Source: Oegoconia quadripuncta
Lineage: Eukaryota > Arthropoda > Insecta > Lepidoptera > Autostichidae
Length of the DNA stretch: 64,000 nucleotides
Assembly: GCA_949316235.1 (NCBI GenBank)
Contig: OX438747.1
Coordinates: 27,408,618 to 27,472,617, forward strand
Direction: 5' to 3'
Shown here: positions 42,501 through 64,000 of the stretch, one piece after another
How the letters are laid out: each line of letters opens with the position of its first letter
Position numbering within the stretch: position 1 is the first letter of the stretch
Translations under genes and position numbers: made by a program
Notes under the pieces: generated by a model
Database searches by the model: none
Seen by the model: only the letters and a program-made list of their open reading frames with translations
Told to the model about the DNA's origin: nothing

Positions 42501-44228
42501 TTACAATGTTACAATGTGCTGCTATACAAACCGAACAATATAAATATTACCCGTGCAATAACTCTCCAATAACAGAACTCCTAACTCTGTGGTATGATAA
42601 TGAAAATATGTCGAAATCTAAAAAATGTTCATTATACGTGTTTACTAAGCGTCTTAGAGGACATCTCACACCAGCATTTGTCCTACATGGAGTAGTAAGG
42701 AATATTTTGTGAAGATTCAATAAGCGTTGGCCCTTACTAGGAACCCGATAGGCCAAGCGACCATTCAATCCGCAACAATCTAATCTGCTGTTACATATGT
42801 TGAAAAGAGTCATAGAATCTATTAGCGTGCGTCTCGCATCGAGTGACAATAGTGAAAACTTGGTCAGCAAATTACTATACGTTTAGGCAACAGGAGGTAA
42901 CATAAAGATTGATTATTAGCTGCTAAAAAGCAAATCATTTCAAACTAATAAAATACTAATCGAGGAGTCGTGACAGTTGACGTGTGAGCGGGTTTTTTGC
43001 CCGACTGTCTAATGAGGATTTTGCAGGAGGAAATTTGCAGGGTCTTGCTGGAAGAAATCTCTTTTTAGAGATAAGCTAGTGCCTTTTGTACTTCCTGTAT
43101 CTAATATTTATTTGACTTTTATGTGTACTCGTGTGCAATCAAATTTTAAATAAATAAATATCCTTAGACATACACACAGCGCCATCTAGTTCCACAGTAA
43201 GAAACTATAGGCTTGTGTTGTGGATACCAGATGATTGATATACTACATAAATAATTTTTTTTTTTTGTAAATAAATACTTATTATAATTGGAAACAACCA
43301 TAACTCGGGTACAAATGTCCGTACTCATCACACAAACATATGCCCCTAGCGGGCTTCGAACCCGCAACCTTTTGGTATAGTGGCCAGAGTTGCTAACCAC
43401 TACACCAAACAGGTCGTCAAATGTATAGTTCGGGAACTATTAATATTTTCAATTTCTAAGTTAATTGTATGAAGTAATGTCTGTGTGTGCAGGTACATAT
43501 AAACACACATACGGGCGCGCGGCCGTACAAGTGTACGCTCTGTCCGGAGACGTTCAAGTCATACTCGCAGAAGCACAAACATCGATTACTTGTAAGTATG
43601 CATTCTGTGGCCGGTACCGGCCGTCGTTGGCTCAGCGGTTACGACGTGGTATCCCAATTTGGGGGGTCCGGGTTCGATTCCCATTCAGGTCATGTACCAA
43701 TGAATTTTTAAATATATTTAAACTGCCTCCGTGGTTCAATGTAAACAACATTGGGTTTACGATTCGGAGGTCGCGGGGTACATGTTTAAGTACTCGGTTT
43801 GGTTGGTGGTAGGGCATTTTTAATGTCCGCCTGGCTAGCTACCACCATCTTATCTAAATCCGCCGCCAAGCAGCAATGTTAATATCATTGTTGTGTTCCG
43901 GTTGTCAAAGATAAGATGGCCAGTCCCCCAAATGTGTTGCGGTTCCCGGGTCAGTATGCTCCCACCTCCGACCTCATCTTCACTTAACATCAGGTGTGAT
44001 TGAGGTCAAGTACAAACCCGTTGTGCAGAAAAAATAAAATGTATTTCAATTTGAATGTTTTCCATCTGCCAGGTCCACACAAAGGAGCGTCGACATAAAT
44101 GTCACATGTGTGAGAAGACCTACGTGGTGTCCTTCGATCTCAAGATGCACATACGGACCGTCCATATGAAGATCCCCCTGCCCCCCCGCAACAGGCGTCG
44201 CAGGAACAACCGGGTCGTCGAACAGTAG
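27057..44228 (+). CDS. ZAD-C2H2 zinc-finger transcription factor
   Basis: Fourteen exons totalling 2019 nt join in phase to give 672 aa. Exons 1-2 encode a ZAD (Cys29, Cys32, Cys70, Cys73 as the zinc ligands), the arthropod dimerisation domain paired with C2H2 fingers. Residues 104-297 are an acidic/basic linker with IKEE and IKVE (possible sumoylation motifs) and runs of Lys and Glu. Twelve C2H2 fingers follow, with first Cys at 312, 341, 367, 394, 420, 447, 479, 507, 546, 574, 602 and 631. Finger 6 has an unusual six-residue His-His spacing. Only fingers 9-10 and 10-11 have TGE/TGA-R-P linkers. A basic tail ([10 protein letters not shown]) ends the protein. It is presumably nuclear and DNA-binding; the target is unknown. 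Two starts are possible (Met1, Met9). I do not recognise the orthologue. Confidence 0.93.
27668..27904 (-). mobile_element. SINE-A copy, body deleted
   Basis: Intron 1. About 90 bp are missing between CTGACCCGG and ATTTAGATA. Confidence 0.8.
28401..28640 (-). pseudogene. L-e LINE RNase H relic
   Basis: Minus strand reads [20 protein letters not shown] and LAKEVT, the conserved end of a LINE RNase H domain with Asn/Asp positions lost. It stops 5 bp before zinc-finger exon 2. Confidence 0.65.
28646..28780 (+). CDS. Zinc-finger gene exon 2
   Basis: Acceptor TATTTCCAG, donor CCTCAG|GTACCT, 45 codons. Second half of the ZAD ([19 protein letters not shown]). Confidence 0.92.
29208..29310 (-). mobile_element. 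L-d-type LINE 3' end
   Basis: TCAATTAATCAAATACGTTT tail and GGCGACCTTATAGCCAACAG; intron 2, about 30 bp before exon 3. Confidence 0.55.
29339..29734 (+). CDS. Zinc-finger gene exon 3
   Basis: Acceptor CTTTTACAG, donor AAAAAG|GTATGT, 132 codons. Acidic linker, then a Lys-rich end ([14 protein letters not shown]) that may be a nuclear localisation signal. Confidence 0.88.
30036..30233 (-). mobile_element. SINE-A copy, tail missing
   Basis: Head-side two thirds only, in intron 3. Confidence 0.75.
30380..30890 (-). mobile_element. L-c-related LINE 3' end
   Basis: AAATCTAAATCAAAATC tail, AGAAGAACGAGCAAGAAACT, AGCTTATACATTGTCCCTTG; matches 11005-11620. It abuts the branch-point region of exon 4. 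Confidence 0.6.
30904..31089 (+). CDS. Zinc-finger gene exon 4
   Basis: Acceptor CATGTTTTAG, donor TTGCAG|GTAAGG, 62 codons. [20 protein letters not shown] then a helical segment ending EQQMAELQ. Confidence 0.88.
31200..31317 (+). mobile_element. SINE-A 3' fragment
   Basis: TTCCCCAAATATTTGAGTTT to GTTGTGCATAAAAAAAA. Confidence 0.7.
31400..31500 (+). mobile_element. SINE-B 3' fragment
   Basis: ATCAACCATCCGATATCCAT to GGCGCTATGTGTATGTGCAA. Confidence 0.65.
31840..31990 (-). mobile_element. L-d LINE 3' end
   Basis: TATACTTTATTACACAACAG and TACAATTTGGCAACCTTTGG; diverged. Confidence 0.45.
32038..32442. mobile_element. Mariner-type MITE 1
   Basis: Left TACCTATGAAATTGG (outermost bases degraded) and right CCAATTTCATAGGTAAGGACC. 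The body matches the other three MITE copies. It lies 60 bp before zinc-finger exon 5. Confidence 0.8.
32504..32614 (+). CDS. Zinc-finger gene exon 5
   Basis: Acceptor TAATTTCAG, donor GACCCG|GTGAGA, 37 codons. Finger 1 complete ([20 protein letters not shown] then H). Confidence 0.92.
32640..32945 (+). pseudogene. L-e LINE RNase H relic
   Basis: Frame reads [20 protein letters not shown], the start of a LINE RNase H domain where IYTDGS is expected; the catalytic Asp has become Asn. The frame continues from exon 5, but the GTGAGA donor at 32615 separates them. Confidence 0.65.
32945..33260 (+). mobile_element. SINE-B copy with inverted fragment
   Basis: A short inverted piece (ATAAATGAAAACATACATAA, GGGTACACATGTCCG) at 32955-32998 faces a plus copy starting at about 33008. 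Confidence 0.7.
33444..33568. repeat. (CA)n microsatellite
   Basis: About 125 bp with ACGC interruptions at the left. ORFs of alternating Thr/His or Cys/Val are artefacts. Confidence 0.95.
33570..33755 (-). mobile_element. SINE-B and SINE-C head fragments
   Basis: 33575-33642 is the SINE-B head inverted; 33655-33750 is a SINE-C head inverted (GCGGGATTCGAACCCGCAAC, CACTACACCAACCGGTCGTT). Confidence 0.7.
33822..33949 (+). CDS. Zinc-finger gene exon 6
   Basis: Acceptor CCCCATAG, donor GACAG|GTAAAT. Finger 2 and the cysteines of finger 3 (CKFC). Confidence 0.92.
34101..34420. mobile_element. Two SINE-A fragments in inverted orientation
   Basis: 34101-34203 is the tail half on the minus strand and 34205-34420 the tail-ward two thirds on the plus strand, joined inside the sequence. 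The transcript could fold back. Confidence 0.8.
34509..34583 (+). CDS. Zinc-finger gene exon 7
   Basis: Acceptor CTTTACAG, donor TTCAA|GTAGGT. Histidines of finger 3 and cysteines of finger 4 (CQHCGRNF). Confidence 0.9.
34751..34874 (+). CDS. Zinc-finger gene exon 8
   Basis: Acceptor CCTCCACAG, donor TCTGGG|GTAAAT. End of finger 4 and complete finger 5 ([20 protein letters not shown]). Confidence 0.92.
35428..35528 (+). CDS. Zinc-finger gene exon 9
   Basis: Acceptor ACTTCACAG, donor ATGAG|GTAAAC. Finger 6 ([24 protein letters not shown]). Confidence 0.9.
35622..35862 (+). mobile_element. SINE-C copy, full length
   Basis: GACGACCGATTGGTGTAGTG head, B-box GGTTCGAATCCCG, GGACTAGATGATTGGTGTAA end, T-rich tail at 35849. 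Confidence 0.8.
36359..36660 (+). mobile_element. SINE-A copy, first 25 bp lost
   Basis: Starts GGGTTTACGATTCGGAGGTC; B-box present; ends in an A-run. Confidence 0.8.
36896..37278. mobile_element. Mariner-type MITE 2
   Basis: GGTCTTTACCTATGAATTTT ... CGTAGGTAAGGACC, with TA at 37279-37280. The Helitron-like element follows directly. Confidence 0.8.
37283..37483 (+). mobile_element. Helitron-like element
   Basis: TATAAATGCGAAAATTTGGA start; ends GCCGCGGGCGGAAAGCTA. Best plus-strand copy in the window, but the 5' boundary is uncertain. Confidence 0.5.
37555..37651 (+). CDS. Zinc-finger gene exon 10
   Basis: Acceptor TTTCGCCAG, donor GAGCAG|GTAAGT. Finger 7 and the first cysteine of finger 8. 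Confidence 0.92.
37735..37830 (-). mobile_element. L-d LINE 3' end
   Basis: TTAGGCGGCCTTATCACTAA, GCGATCTCTTCCAGGC. Confidence 0.55.
38992..39100 (-). mobile_element. L-b LINE 3' end in the minisatellite
   Basis: Poly(T) 38996-39012 then TGATTGACTGGATTCGCGTT and ATGATGTGGTCGGAGATGAA-like sequence as at 18850-18915; a short 5'-truncated insert. The second composite unit lacks it. Confidence 0.7.
39585..39715 (-). mobile_element. L-e LINE fragment in the minisatellite
   Basis: TCCGCAACTCGACGTCTGAA and AGTCGAGCAACTTGGGATGT match 49495-49610. It creates the ORFs at 39539-39790. Confidence 0.55.
39893..40036 (-). mobile_element. SINE-A tail half
   Basis: Poly(T), GCACAACGGGTTGGTACTTG to CTGACAACCGGAAC. 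Confidence 0.75.
40146..40280 (+). CDS. Zinc-finger gene exon 11
   Basis: Acceptor GTCCACAG, donor TATCCG|GTGAGT, 45 codons. The intron splits finger 8 between its two cysteines (CEQ|C). It also carries a Gly/Asp-rich spacer and the cysteines of finger 9. Confidence 0.92.
40380..40779. mobile_element. Mariner-type MITE 3
   Basis: GGTCCTTACCTATGAAATTG ... ATTTCATAGGTAAAGGCC, TA on both sides. Most complete MITE copy. Confidence 0.85.
41015..41195 (-). mobile_element. SINE-C copy
   Basis: GTTCTATGGATACTAGATAA, CCCTCACGGGATTCGAACCC; head end at TTTCTCTGAC. Confidence 0.7.
41207..41290 (+). repeat. Short dispersed repeat
   Basis: TTCCTATAATCTTAAAGGCC ATGATTTTTTACACATGGAT; third copy of the 2450 family. 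Confidence 0.5.
41327..41571 (+). mobile_element. SINE-A copy, head missing
   Basis: Starts at GGTTGGTTGGTGGTGGGG; ends CATTGTGCATAAAAAAAAAA. Confidence 0.8.
41686..41787 (+). CDS. Zinc-finger gene exon 12
   Basis: Acceptor GTCCACAG, donor TTGCAG|GTAAGA. Histidines of finger 9, canonical linker HTGERPF, cysteines of finger 10. Confidence 0.93.
41868..42116 (+). mobile_element. SINE-A tail split by a MITE
   Basis: ATCTTCTTCACTTAACATCA before 41890 and GTGTGATTGAGGTCAAGTAC after 42070 are contiguous in other SINE-A copies. Confidence 0.7.
41896..42065. mobile_element. 170-bp inverted-repeat MITE
   Basis: AGTGTGAGTTTTGTCTCG and inverse AGTGTGAGTCTTATTTCG, then CGCGTTCACG at both inner arms: arms of about 45 bp. 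Confidence 0.8.
42120..42900 (-). mobile_element. Short element (1582 family) split by a LINE
   Basis: TCCAACATGGCGCCCGTAAA and AAGACGAATCGAACGACACC before 42318 continue as TTAGGCAACAGGAGGTAACA after 42880; CGTTT is present at both joints. Confidence 0.5.
42318..42882 (-). mobile_element. L-h LINE, 5'-truncated
   Basis: Minus ORF 42870-42547 reads [38 protein letters not shown]: the C-terminus of a LINE reverse-transcriptase protein. The tail is TTTTATTTTATTT at 42320. Confidence 0.7.
43000..43155 (+). mobile_element. LINE 3' end, unclassified
   Basis: TGCTGGAAGAAATCTCTTTT, TGTACTTCCTGTATC, ending in AAATAAATAAATA. Distantly like L-d. Confidence 0.45.
43156..43422 (-). mobile_element. SINE-B copy, full length
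   Basis: CACACAGCGCCATCTAGTTC to CCAAACAGGTCGTC, 70 bp upstream of exon 13. Confidence 0.85.
43493..43591 (+). CDS. Zinc-finger gene exon 13
   Basis: Acceptor TGTGTGCAG, donor TTACTT|GTAAGT. Histidines of finger 10, linker HTGARPY, most of finger 11. Confidence 0.92.
43618..43715 (+). mobile_element. SINE-D head fragment
   Basis: GGCTCAGCGGTTACGACGTG, GGTCCGGGTTCGATTCCC. Confidence 0.65.
43723..44039 (+). mobile_element. SINE-A copy, B-box deleted
   Basis: Head jumps from GGTCGCGG to GGTACATG, removing GTTCGATCCCCAGC. It ends 34 bp before the last exon. Confidence 0.8.
44073..44228 (+). CDS. Zinc-finger gene last exon
   Basis: Acceptor ATCTGCCAG; 51 codons plus TAG. Last His of finger 11, finger 12, and the Arg-rich C-terminus. 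Confidence 0.93.
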   Translation, partial: VHTKERRHKCHMCEKTYVVSFDLKMHIRTVHMKIPLPPRNRRRRNNRVVEQ

Positions 44229-44421
44229 ATGGACCTGACGGAAATTCGGCGAGTGTTGCCACTTTACTTTAATTCTGTCAAAGAAGTATGGAAAAAAAAA
44301 ATAACTCTGTTTAAGTTGTTGGGGCAGAGTAAACGGTGTTACTAACCTGACCAATCGGAGAGCAAATCCTACATCGCGCTAATGAAGTTTTCTCAAGACA
44401 TTGCATATATTGACTACAATA

Positions 44422-44740
44422 ACCGCCTCCGTGGCTCAATGTAAACAACATTGAGTTTACGTTTCGGAGGTCGCGGGTTCGATCCCCAGCGGGGTACATT
44501 TTTAGTACTCGGTTTGGTTGGTGGTAGGGCATATTAAATGTCCGCCTGGCTAGCTACTACCATCTTATCTAAATCTGCCGCAGCAATGTTAATAGCGTTG
44601 TTGTGTTCCGGTTGTCAGAGATAAGACAGCCAGTCCCCCAAATGTGTTGGGGTTTCCCTGTCAGTACGCTTCCACCTTCGACCTCATCTTCACTTAACAT
44701 CAGGTGTGATTGAGGTCAAGTACGAACCCGTCGTGAATAA
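44422..44740 (+). mobile_element. SINE-A copy in the 3' UTR
   Basis: Lies between the zinc-finger stop codon and the AATAAA at 44904, so it would be transcribed in sense in the mRNA. Confidence 0.8.
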
Positions 44741-44903
44741 GGTTTTTTTTCCATACTTGTTCTGATTTGTAATGATGTCATTGTATAGTGCAGCAAAGCT
44801 CAATGATTGTGTACAAGTGAAGGGAACTGTATATAACTATAAGTGAATGACTGAGCGGAGTGTTCCCAGAAGAAGCCGGCCAATTAGGACATGTAAATAG
44901 TTT

Positions 44904-44909
44904 AATAAA
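44904..44909 (+). promoter_or_regulatory. Zinc-finger gene polyadenylation signal
   Basis: AATAAA, the first good signal after the stop codon at 44228; predicts a 3' UTR of about 700 nt. Confidence 0.5.
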
Positions 44910-44961
44910 ATTCTTTGGTATTTGGGAGCTTTTCGAATTTGGGCAGTATCACAAGTGAGTC

Positions 44962-45140
44962 AAGGCATGGCCCTCTCTTCCGGCGTCAGTCTTTCCTGAA
45001 TCCTACAACCTTGGGATATTCAAGAGCAGGGTGAATAGGCATCTACTGAGATCGCGTGCTTCATCTTCGGCCACATCGTCACTTCCCATCAGGTGAGATT
45101 GTGGTCAAACGCGTGTCCAGTTATTTAAAAAAAAAATTAG
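44962..45140 (+). mobile_element. L-b LINE 3' end
   Basis: TCTTCCGGCGTCAGTCTTTC, TTCAAGAGCAGGGTGAATAG, then A-run. Confidence 0.65.
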
Positions 45141-45329
45141 GCTGATACAGAATGCTTAGCCAAAAGAGTGCCGCTTTGTTACTCCTAGCTAGTAATGCAA
45201 AATTACGTAATTTTAACGAAAACGCTGGCAAAATCCGTATTTTACGGTAATTTATAAATTACGGTAAAATTATCGGCGACTTGTGACGTTTTAAATCCCG
45301 CGCGCGTGTAGTTGTAACATCATTAGGCG

Positions 45330-45481
45330 ACGTTGCCGGTTAGTGCAGTCCGCCATATTGTGCGGAATTGCGCTCTTGCCGTTCCGCTGTTGGCGGGCGA
45401 CTGAGCAACCGGCGATTAGTCGACTCGGTTTTGTCCGGCGGACTACACGCGCATGAGTAATCATAATGTTTATTCGATATA
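45330..45481 (+). repeat. Flank shared with 20181-20330
   Basis: GAGCAACCGGCGATTAGTCG, TACACGCGCATGAGTAATCA, TTTATTCGATATAACC, then the SINE-A head. Confidence 0.75.
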
Positions 45482-45812
45482 ACCGCCTCCGTGGCTCAAT
45501 GTAAAGAACATTGGGTTTACGATTCGGGGGTCGCGGGTTCGATCCCCAGCGGGGTACATGTTTAAGTACTCGGTTTGGTTGGTGGTAGGGCATTTTAAAT
45601 GTCCGTCTGGCTAGCTACCACCATCTAAATCTACCGTCAAGCAGCAATGCTAATATAGCATAGTGGTGTTTCGGTTGTCAAAGATAGCCAGTCTCCCAAA
45701 TGTGTTGGGGTTTCCGGGTCAGTACGCTTCCACCTTCGACCTCATCTTTACTTAACATCAGGTGTGATTGAGGTCAAGTACGAACCCGTCGTGCATAAAA
45801 AACAAAAAAATA
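45482..45812 (+). mobile_element. SINE-A copy
   Basis: CCGCCTCCGTGGCTCAATGT with intact B-box; ends CGTCGTGCATAAAAAA. Confidence 0.85.
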
Positions 45813-46149
45813 AATAAACGAAAACTACCTTATTTGTGAAAATGATGGCACGAAATTTTAGCGCCCTCTGTTACATGAACCTGTTGCAAAACACAATGAT
45901 GCCAGAATAACGGGCTATAACATTTCTTATCGTCTGGTATACCGAGGAAAAATTAGGATTCGGTGAAGTTTTTGGAATAGATCGCTTTTAGCGATAAACC
46001 TGAGTGCAATTGATTGTTGAATGTGTTTATTATACAAAAATCTATATATAAATAGTTTTACTGTATATAAAATAAATGTAGAATTATAAGTTGAAAATAA
46101 ATTATTTATAAGCAGACTTTGTATTTTTCTTTCTTATAGCCTATCCGTA

Positions 46150-46670
46150 AACATCTGGGGCCAAGTTTGCACCATGCGAAGTGACTTTCGCTCGGTTATG
46201 TTAGCCTGGTACCGGCGGGCATTAGACTGGGGTCCATGGTAGCAATAGGCATCGTCTACCTTCAGTAGGACATGCAGAGTGACTCTCACTCGGTTATGGT
46301 TAGCCTGGTACCGGCGGGCATTAGACTGGGGTCAATGGTAGCAATAGAGTCACGTAGGGCACCGTCTACCTTCAGTAGGTCATGCCGATTGACTCTCGCT
46401 CGGTTATGTTAGCCTGGTACCAACGGGCATTAGACTGGGGTCAATGGTAGCAACAGTCACGTAGGGCACCGTCTACCTTCAGTAAGTCATGCAGAGTGAC
46501 TCTCGCTCGGTTATGTCAGCCTGGTACCGGCGGGCATTAGACTGAGGTCCAAGGAGTCACGTAGGGCACCTTTACCTTCAGTAGGCGCCGTGCAGAGTGA
46601 CTCTTCTTCGGTTATGTCAGCCTGGTACCGTCATCTAGAGTAGATAGACGGGTACTCTACGTGACTCATT
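46150..46670 (-). repeat. 91-bp-type minisatellite, block 2 (inverted)
   Basis: Five to six units in reverse orientation: TCGGTTATGTTAGCCTGGTA, CCGGCGGGCATTAGACTGGG, GTAGGGCACCGTCTACCTTC. Confidence 0.88.
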
Positions 46671-47080
46671 ACTAGACCTTCACAAACACTGAACCAAAGG
46701 CATGTGTAGTTTATATAAACAATACTTTTATTGTGGTGTCAGGTGACTGGCTTTTGTAAACAAACAAATATTTATTGTGTCGTTTACTTTATTCGATACA
46801 TTAAACAAACGAAACAGATTTCGTCTTATTTGCAGATTGTCAATTCAGTCGTTGCTTAAATCTGGTGGTGAGTTGCTGTGAAAACTGTTGGAACTAAAAT
46901 CGTGGTCCGATAAACGCAAGTCCTGACGCCATTGAAAATCCTGTCTTCTTTAATACTTATTTATTTTCATTTAGAATAGAAAGTTTTATTCGCTGGCACA
47001 AATACAAGGTACACAGTAACAATTCACAACAAGCAATATAAGTACAAAAAGCCAGACAATTTTATAATTTATGTGCGCCC
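46671..47080. other. No gene seen
   Basis: AT-rich, no supported exon or repeat match. Confidence 0.4.
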
Positions 47081-47081
47081 T

Positions 47082-48260
47082 GGGGGCCTACAATCACCTC
47101 TTATAGCAATATTACAGTAATATTACTTTGGAAATTCGTACCCCGACCGCCTTAAAACAAGCTTATTATAATATTGTTTTGTTAAGCAGTTTTGTGACGT
47201 CACCGCTGAATCATTCGCTCAATTCGTACCATCATCGTTGTTTAACGGTCGTTTGACAGCTAGTAATATTGCTCAAACGTCAAATTTTACAATCTTAAAA
47301 AAGTTAGTCTCTTGTGATGGATTTATTATTGTTTTAGTGATATAAGGATAATAAACCGTTATTTTCGCTTAAAAAAGTAAGTGGATGTGTTTTTCACAAT
47401 AACTCTTTATAAATACATTGTGTTCATTGCGTAAACCGATAAGAAATACATTAAATGTGATGTGGTTTTAGATGGCCAATGATTACGAATTATTCGAGTT
47501 TCTGGAAGACGATGCCGCAGAGGATTTGTCGGAGAAGATGCAACGTCGAAGGCGATTACGTGAAGAATGTAATCCCTTCGATATTGACGAAGCTGAATTT
47601 GTTCGACGAGTTCTTTGTCTAGGATGCTTGCTTATTCTATAAATGCACAAAAATCACTAAAACATTAGTTTGTATATACTTACTCTCTAGTCGCCATAAT
47701 ATAAATTCTATAAAACCACTAAAAAATAATTTCAAACAAATAAAAATTTTATACCAAGATTATGAAATTAAGAAAGCGCCGCGCTTATTACTTTGACACA
47801 ATGTTTCATTTTACGGAACGACACCGGCGGCGGGCGGCAGCGTTACTTCACATTTAATTTACGCTTTCTTGCATTACTTCAATGAAAATGTATATTTAAA
47901 TTTATACATGCATAAATATAAAAAACTTTTATTTCTAATTATGCATTTCAACAATAAAAATATGAACATAAACGACAAAAATCATGCACAATATTTAAAT
48001 AATTGCGTATACCGGAACGCTATTATTATTCGAGGTGTGAAAGTGATAACGCTATACAAAGGTATAACGTTGTCTCGTTCTTCTGACGGCAAGGAATAGA
48101 CAAATCATTCGTTCTTTCCCGTCTCTAAGCAGGAGTAAAACAATATTGTTTTGTATTATCGCTAGATGATCACGGTACGAATTTGAGTAATATTACTTTA
48201 ACATTGAAACAAAACGTTCCTGAAACATGATGGTTTTTAAAATGATCGTTGTAGGCCCCC
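47082..48260 (+). mobile_element. Harbinger-type transposon, decayed
   Basis: GGGGGCCTACAA terminal inverted repeats (47082-47093, 48249-48260) and subterminal inverted AGTAATATTACT / AAATTCGTACC motifs enclose a transposase relic. I could not resolve a 3-bp target duplication, so the ends are provisional. Confidence 0.6.
47472..47642 (+). pseudogene. Harbinger transposase N-terminal relic
   Basis: 56 codons, MANDYELFEFLEDDAAEDLS ... EECNPFDIDEAEFVRR, then diverged and stopped. The NPF...EF.RR pattern is the usual N-terminus of PIF/Harbinger nucleases. A GTAAGT donor at 47378 and TTTTAG acceptor at 47470 suggest the original 5' UTR intron. Confidence 0.6.
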
Positions 48261-48637
48261 TGTACCATTTCATTATCATCTTTATCATTATACAATATGT
48301 CTGGTTAGGAGATAATAAGACTTCAGAGGCTGAAACTTGGACAAATTTCATCGTAGTAAATACCCCATTAAATCTGTTCCTTTTTAACTGTCCTCAAGCG
48401 GAGATCTCTGCTTGAGTAACATTATGTAATACGGGCCTTGGAATAAATTTAAATAAATGAGTATTAAATGAATATAGGCATTTTCGATCGCATTTTTACG
48501 CCACACTATTTTATTTACTGTGGAGCATCCGAAGCTTATTTGGACGATTTTCAGAGCAATTCAAGTTTGGTGACACCCAATTTAACCGAGGATTTAAGAC
48601 GAATGAAATGTCTAAATAAATCCTACTACTTTTTAAG
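48261..48637 (+). other. Upstream region of the mannosidase gene
   Basis: No clear TATA box. A near-perfect 24-bp palindrome (CTCAAGCGGAGATCTCTGCT then TGAG) is at 48393-48416, followed by TAATACGGGCCTTG, which resembles a Harbinger-MITE end. Confidence 0.4.
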
Positions 48638-63386
<14,749 letters not shown>

Positions 63387-63492
63387 GTAATTATAATATT
63401 GCGATATTTTGCTGTTGAGGGTGAGAATTCAATCATAGAAGATGCTAAGATCTCCTAAAACAATTAATCAATGGCTACTTTATTTTATATTA

Positions 63493-64000
63493 GGTCCTTA
63501 CCTATGAATTTGGCGTTTGGTATGAAGAATTTCATTAAGACTGCTTTCTCCATACAAACATTTTTGATTTTTTTTGGGAACGGCAAATCCAAATTTAGCT
63601 AAACTTCGTGTGTATTATCGGATAACATTAAGTTAAGTATAGGCAGCGTTAATTTTTAAAAGTAACCGCTTTATAAAAGTTTCACCGGATCTAAGAAATG
63701 ATTATGGGAAGCACATGAAAAGAGCTCTGTTCAATTTTTTTTTTTATTATGTGATTTTTTTTTTTTTTTTATATGAGAGGGCGGCAAACGAGCATGCGGG
63801 TCACCTGATGGAAAGCAATCACCGCCGCCCATGGACACCCGCAACACCAAAAGATTTAGGCCAGAAATTAAAAAAAATATTTCATGTGAAACTTTTAAAT
63901 AATATATCATTTTCCAAATAAAAAACAAATGTGGATAGAGCTTTGAAAATCGTTCATATGATTAACGAAGAAAAAAACTCCAATTTCATAGGTAAAGACC
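63493..64000. mobile_element. Mariner-type MITE 4 with nested insert
   Basis: GGTCCTTACCTATGAATTTG at the left; the right end TTTCATAGGTAAAGACC is the last base of the window. The nested insert is at 63757-63853. Confidence 0.85.
63757..63853 (-). mobile_element. L-a LINE 3' end, very short
   Basis: Poly(T) then GAGAGGGCGGCAAACGAGCA to CCCGCAACACCAAAA; GATTT flanks both sides. Confidence 0.75.

Overview
This is a eukaryotic, almost certainly lepidopteran, genomic window. The evidence is AT-rich DNA packed with insect-type transposons, several tRNA-like SINE families with many copies, Helitron-like ends finishing in GGAAAGCTAG, mariner, PIF/Harbinger and hAT derivatives, an R1-clade LINE, and short exons separated by GT-AG introns. 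I see no prokaryotic features, rRNA, true tRNA gene or CRISPR array.

Three host genes can be built from spliced exons with consistent reading phase. (1) Urm1, minus strand, 24105 to 22215: two exons, 109 aa, ending in Gly-Gly, the ubiquitin-like sulfur carrier. (2) A ZAD-C2H2 zinc-finger transcription factor, plus strand, 27057 to 44228: 14 exons, 672 aa, an N-terminal ZAD and 12 C2H2 fingers, most of them split by introns. (3) A lysosomal alpha-mannosidase (GH38) paralogue, plus strand, 48638 to beyond the right edge: 11 exons, the first 423 aa. It keeps the GH38 fold signature and the nucleophile Asp184, but has Glu60 in place of a zinc-ligand Asp and Arg306 in place of the general acid/base Asp. 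It is the most interesting protein in the window. The three genes have unrelated functions and form no operon-like unit.

Layout. 1-22 kb: no confirmed gene; transposon remnants, a 610-bp mariner deletion derivative, inverted-repeat elements, a pentanucleotide array and one possible minus-strand 5' exon near 3.1-3.5 kb. 22.2-24.1 kb: Urm1, its intron filled by LINE, hAT and SINE insertions. 25.8-26.8 kb: a probable solo LTR just upstream of the zinc-finger gene. 27-44.9 kb: the zinc-finger gene, with introns carrying SINEs, RNase H-LINE relics, mariner MITEs and a 1.8-kb minisatellite. 45-48.3 kb: repeats, including a 91-bp-type minisatellite and a Harbinger relic. 48.6-64 kb: the mannosidase paralogue, with an R1-clade LINE inserted in a second block of that minisatellite.

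Repeat names used below are mine. SINE-A: head reads CCTCCGTGGCTCAATG, about 325 bp. SINE-B: head ACCTGTTTGGTGTAGTGG. SINE-C: a relative of B, head CCGATTGGTGTAGTGG. SINE-D: head CTCAGCGGTTAAGAATCCC, with a tail like RTE-type LINEs. L-a to L-i are LINE 3'-end families. No database search was possible, so family names rest on recognised motifs and on comparing copies within the window.
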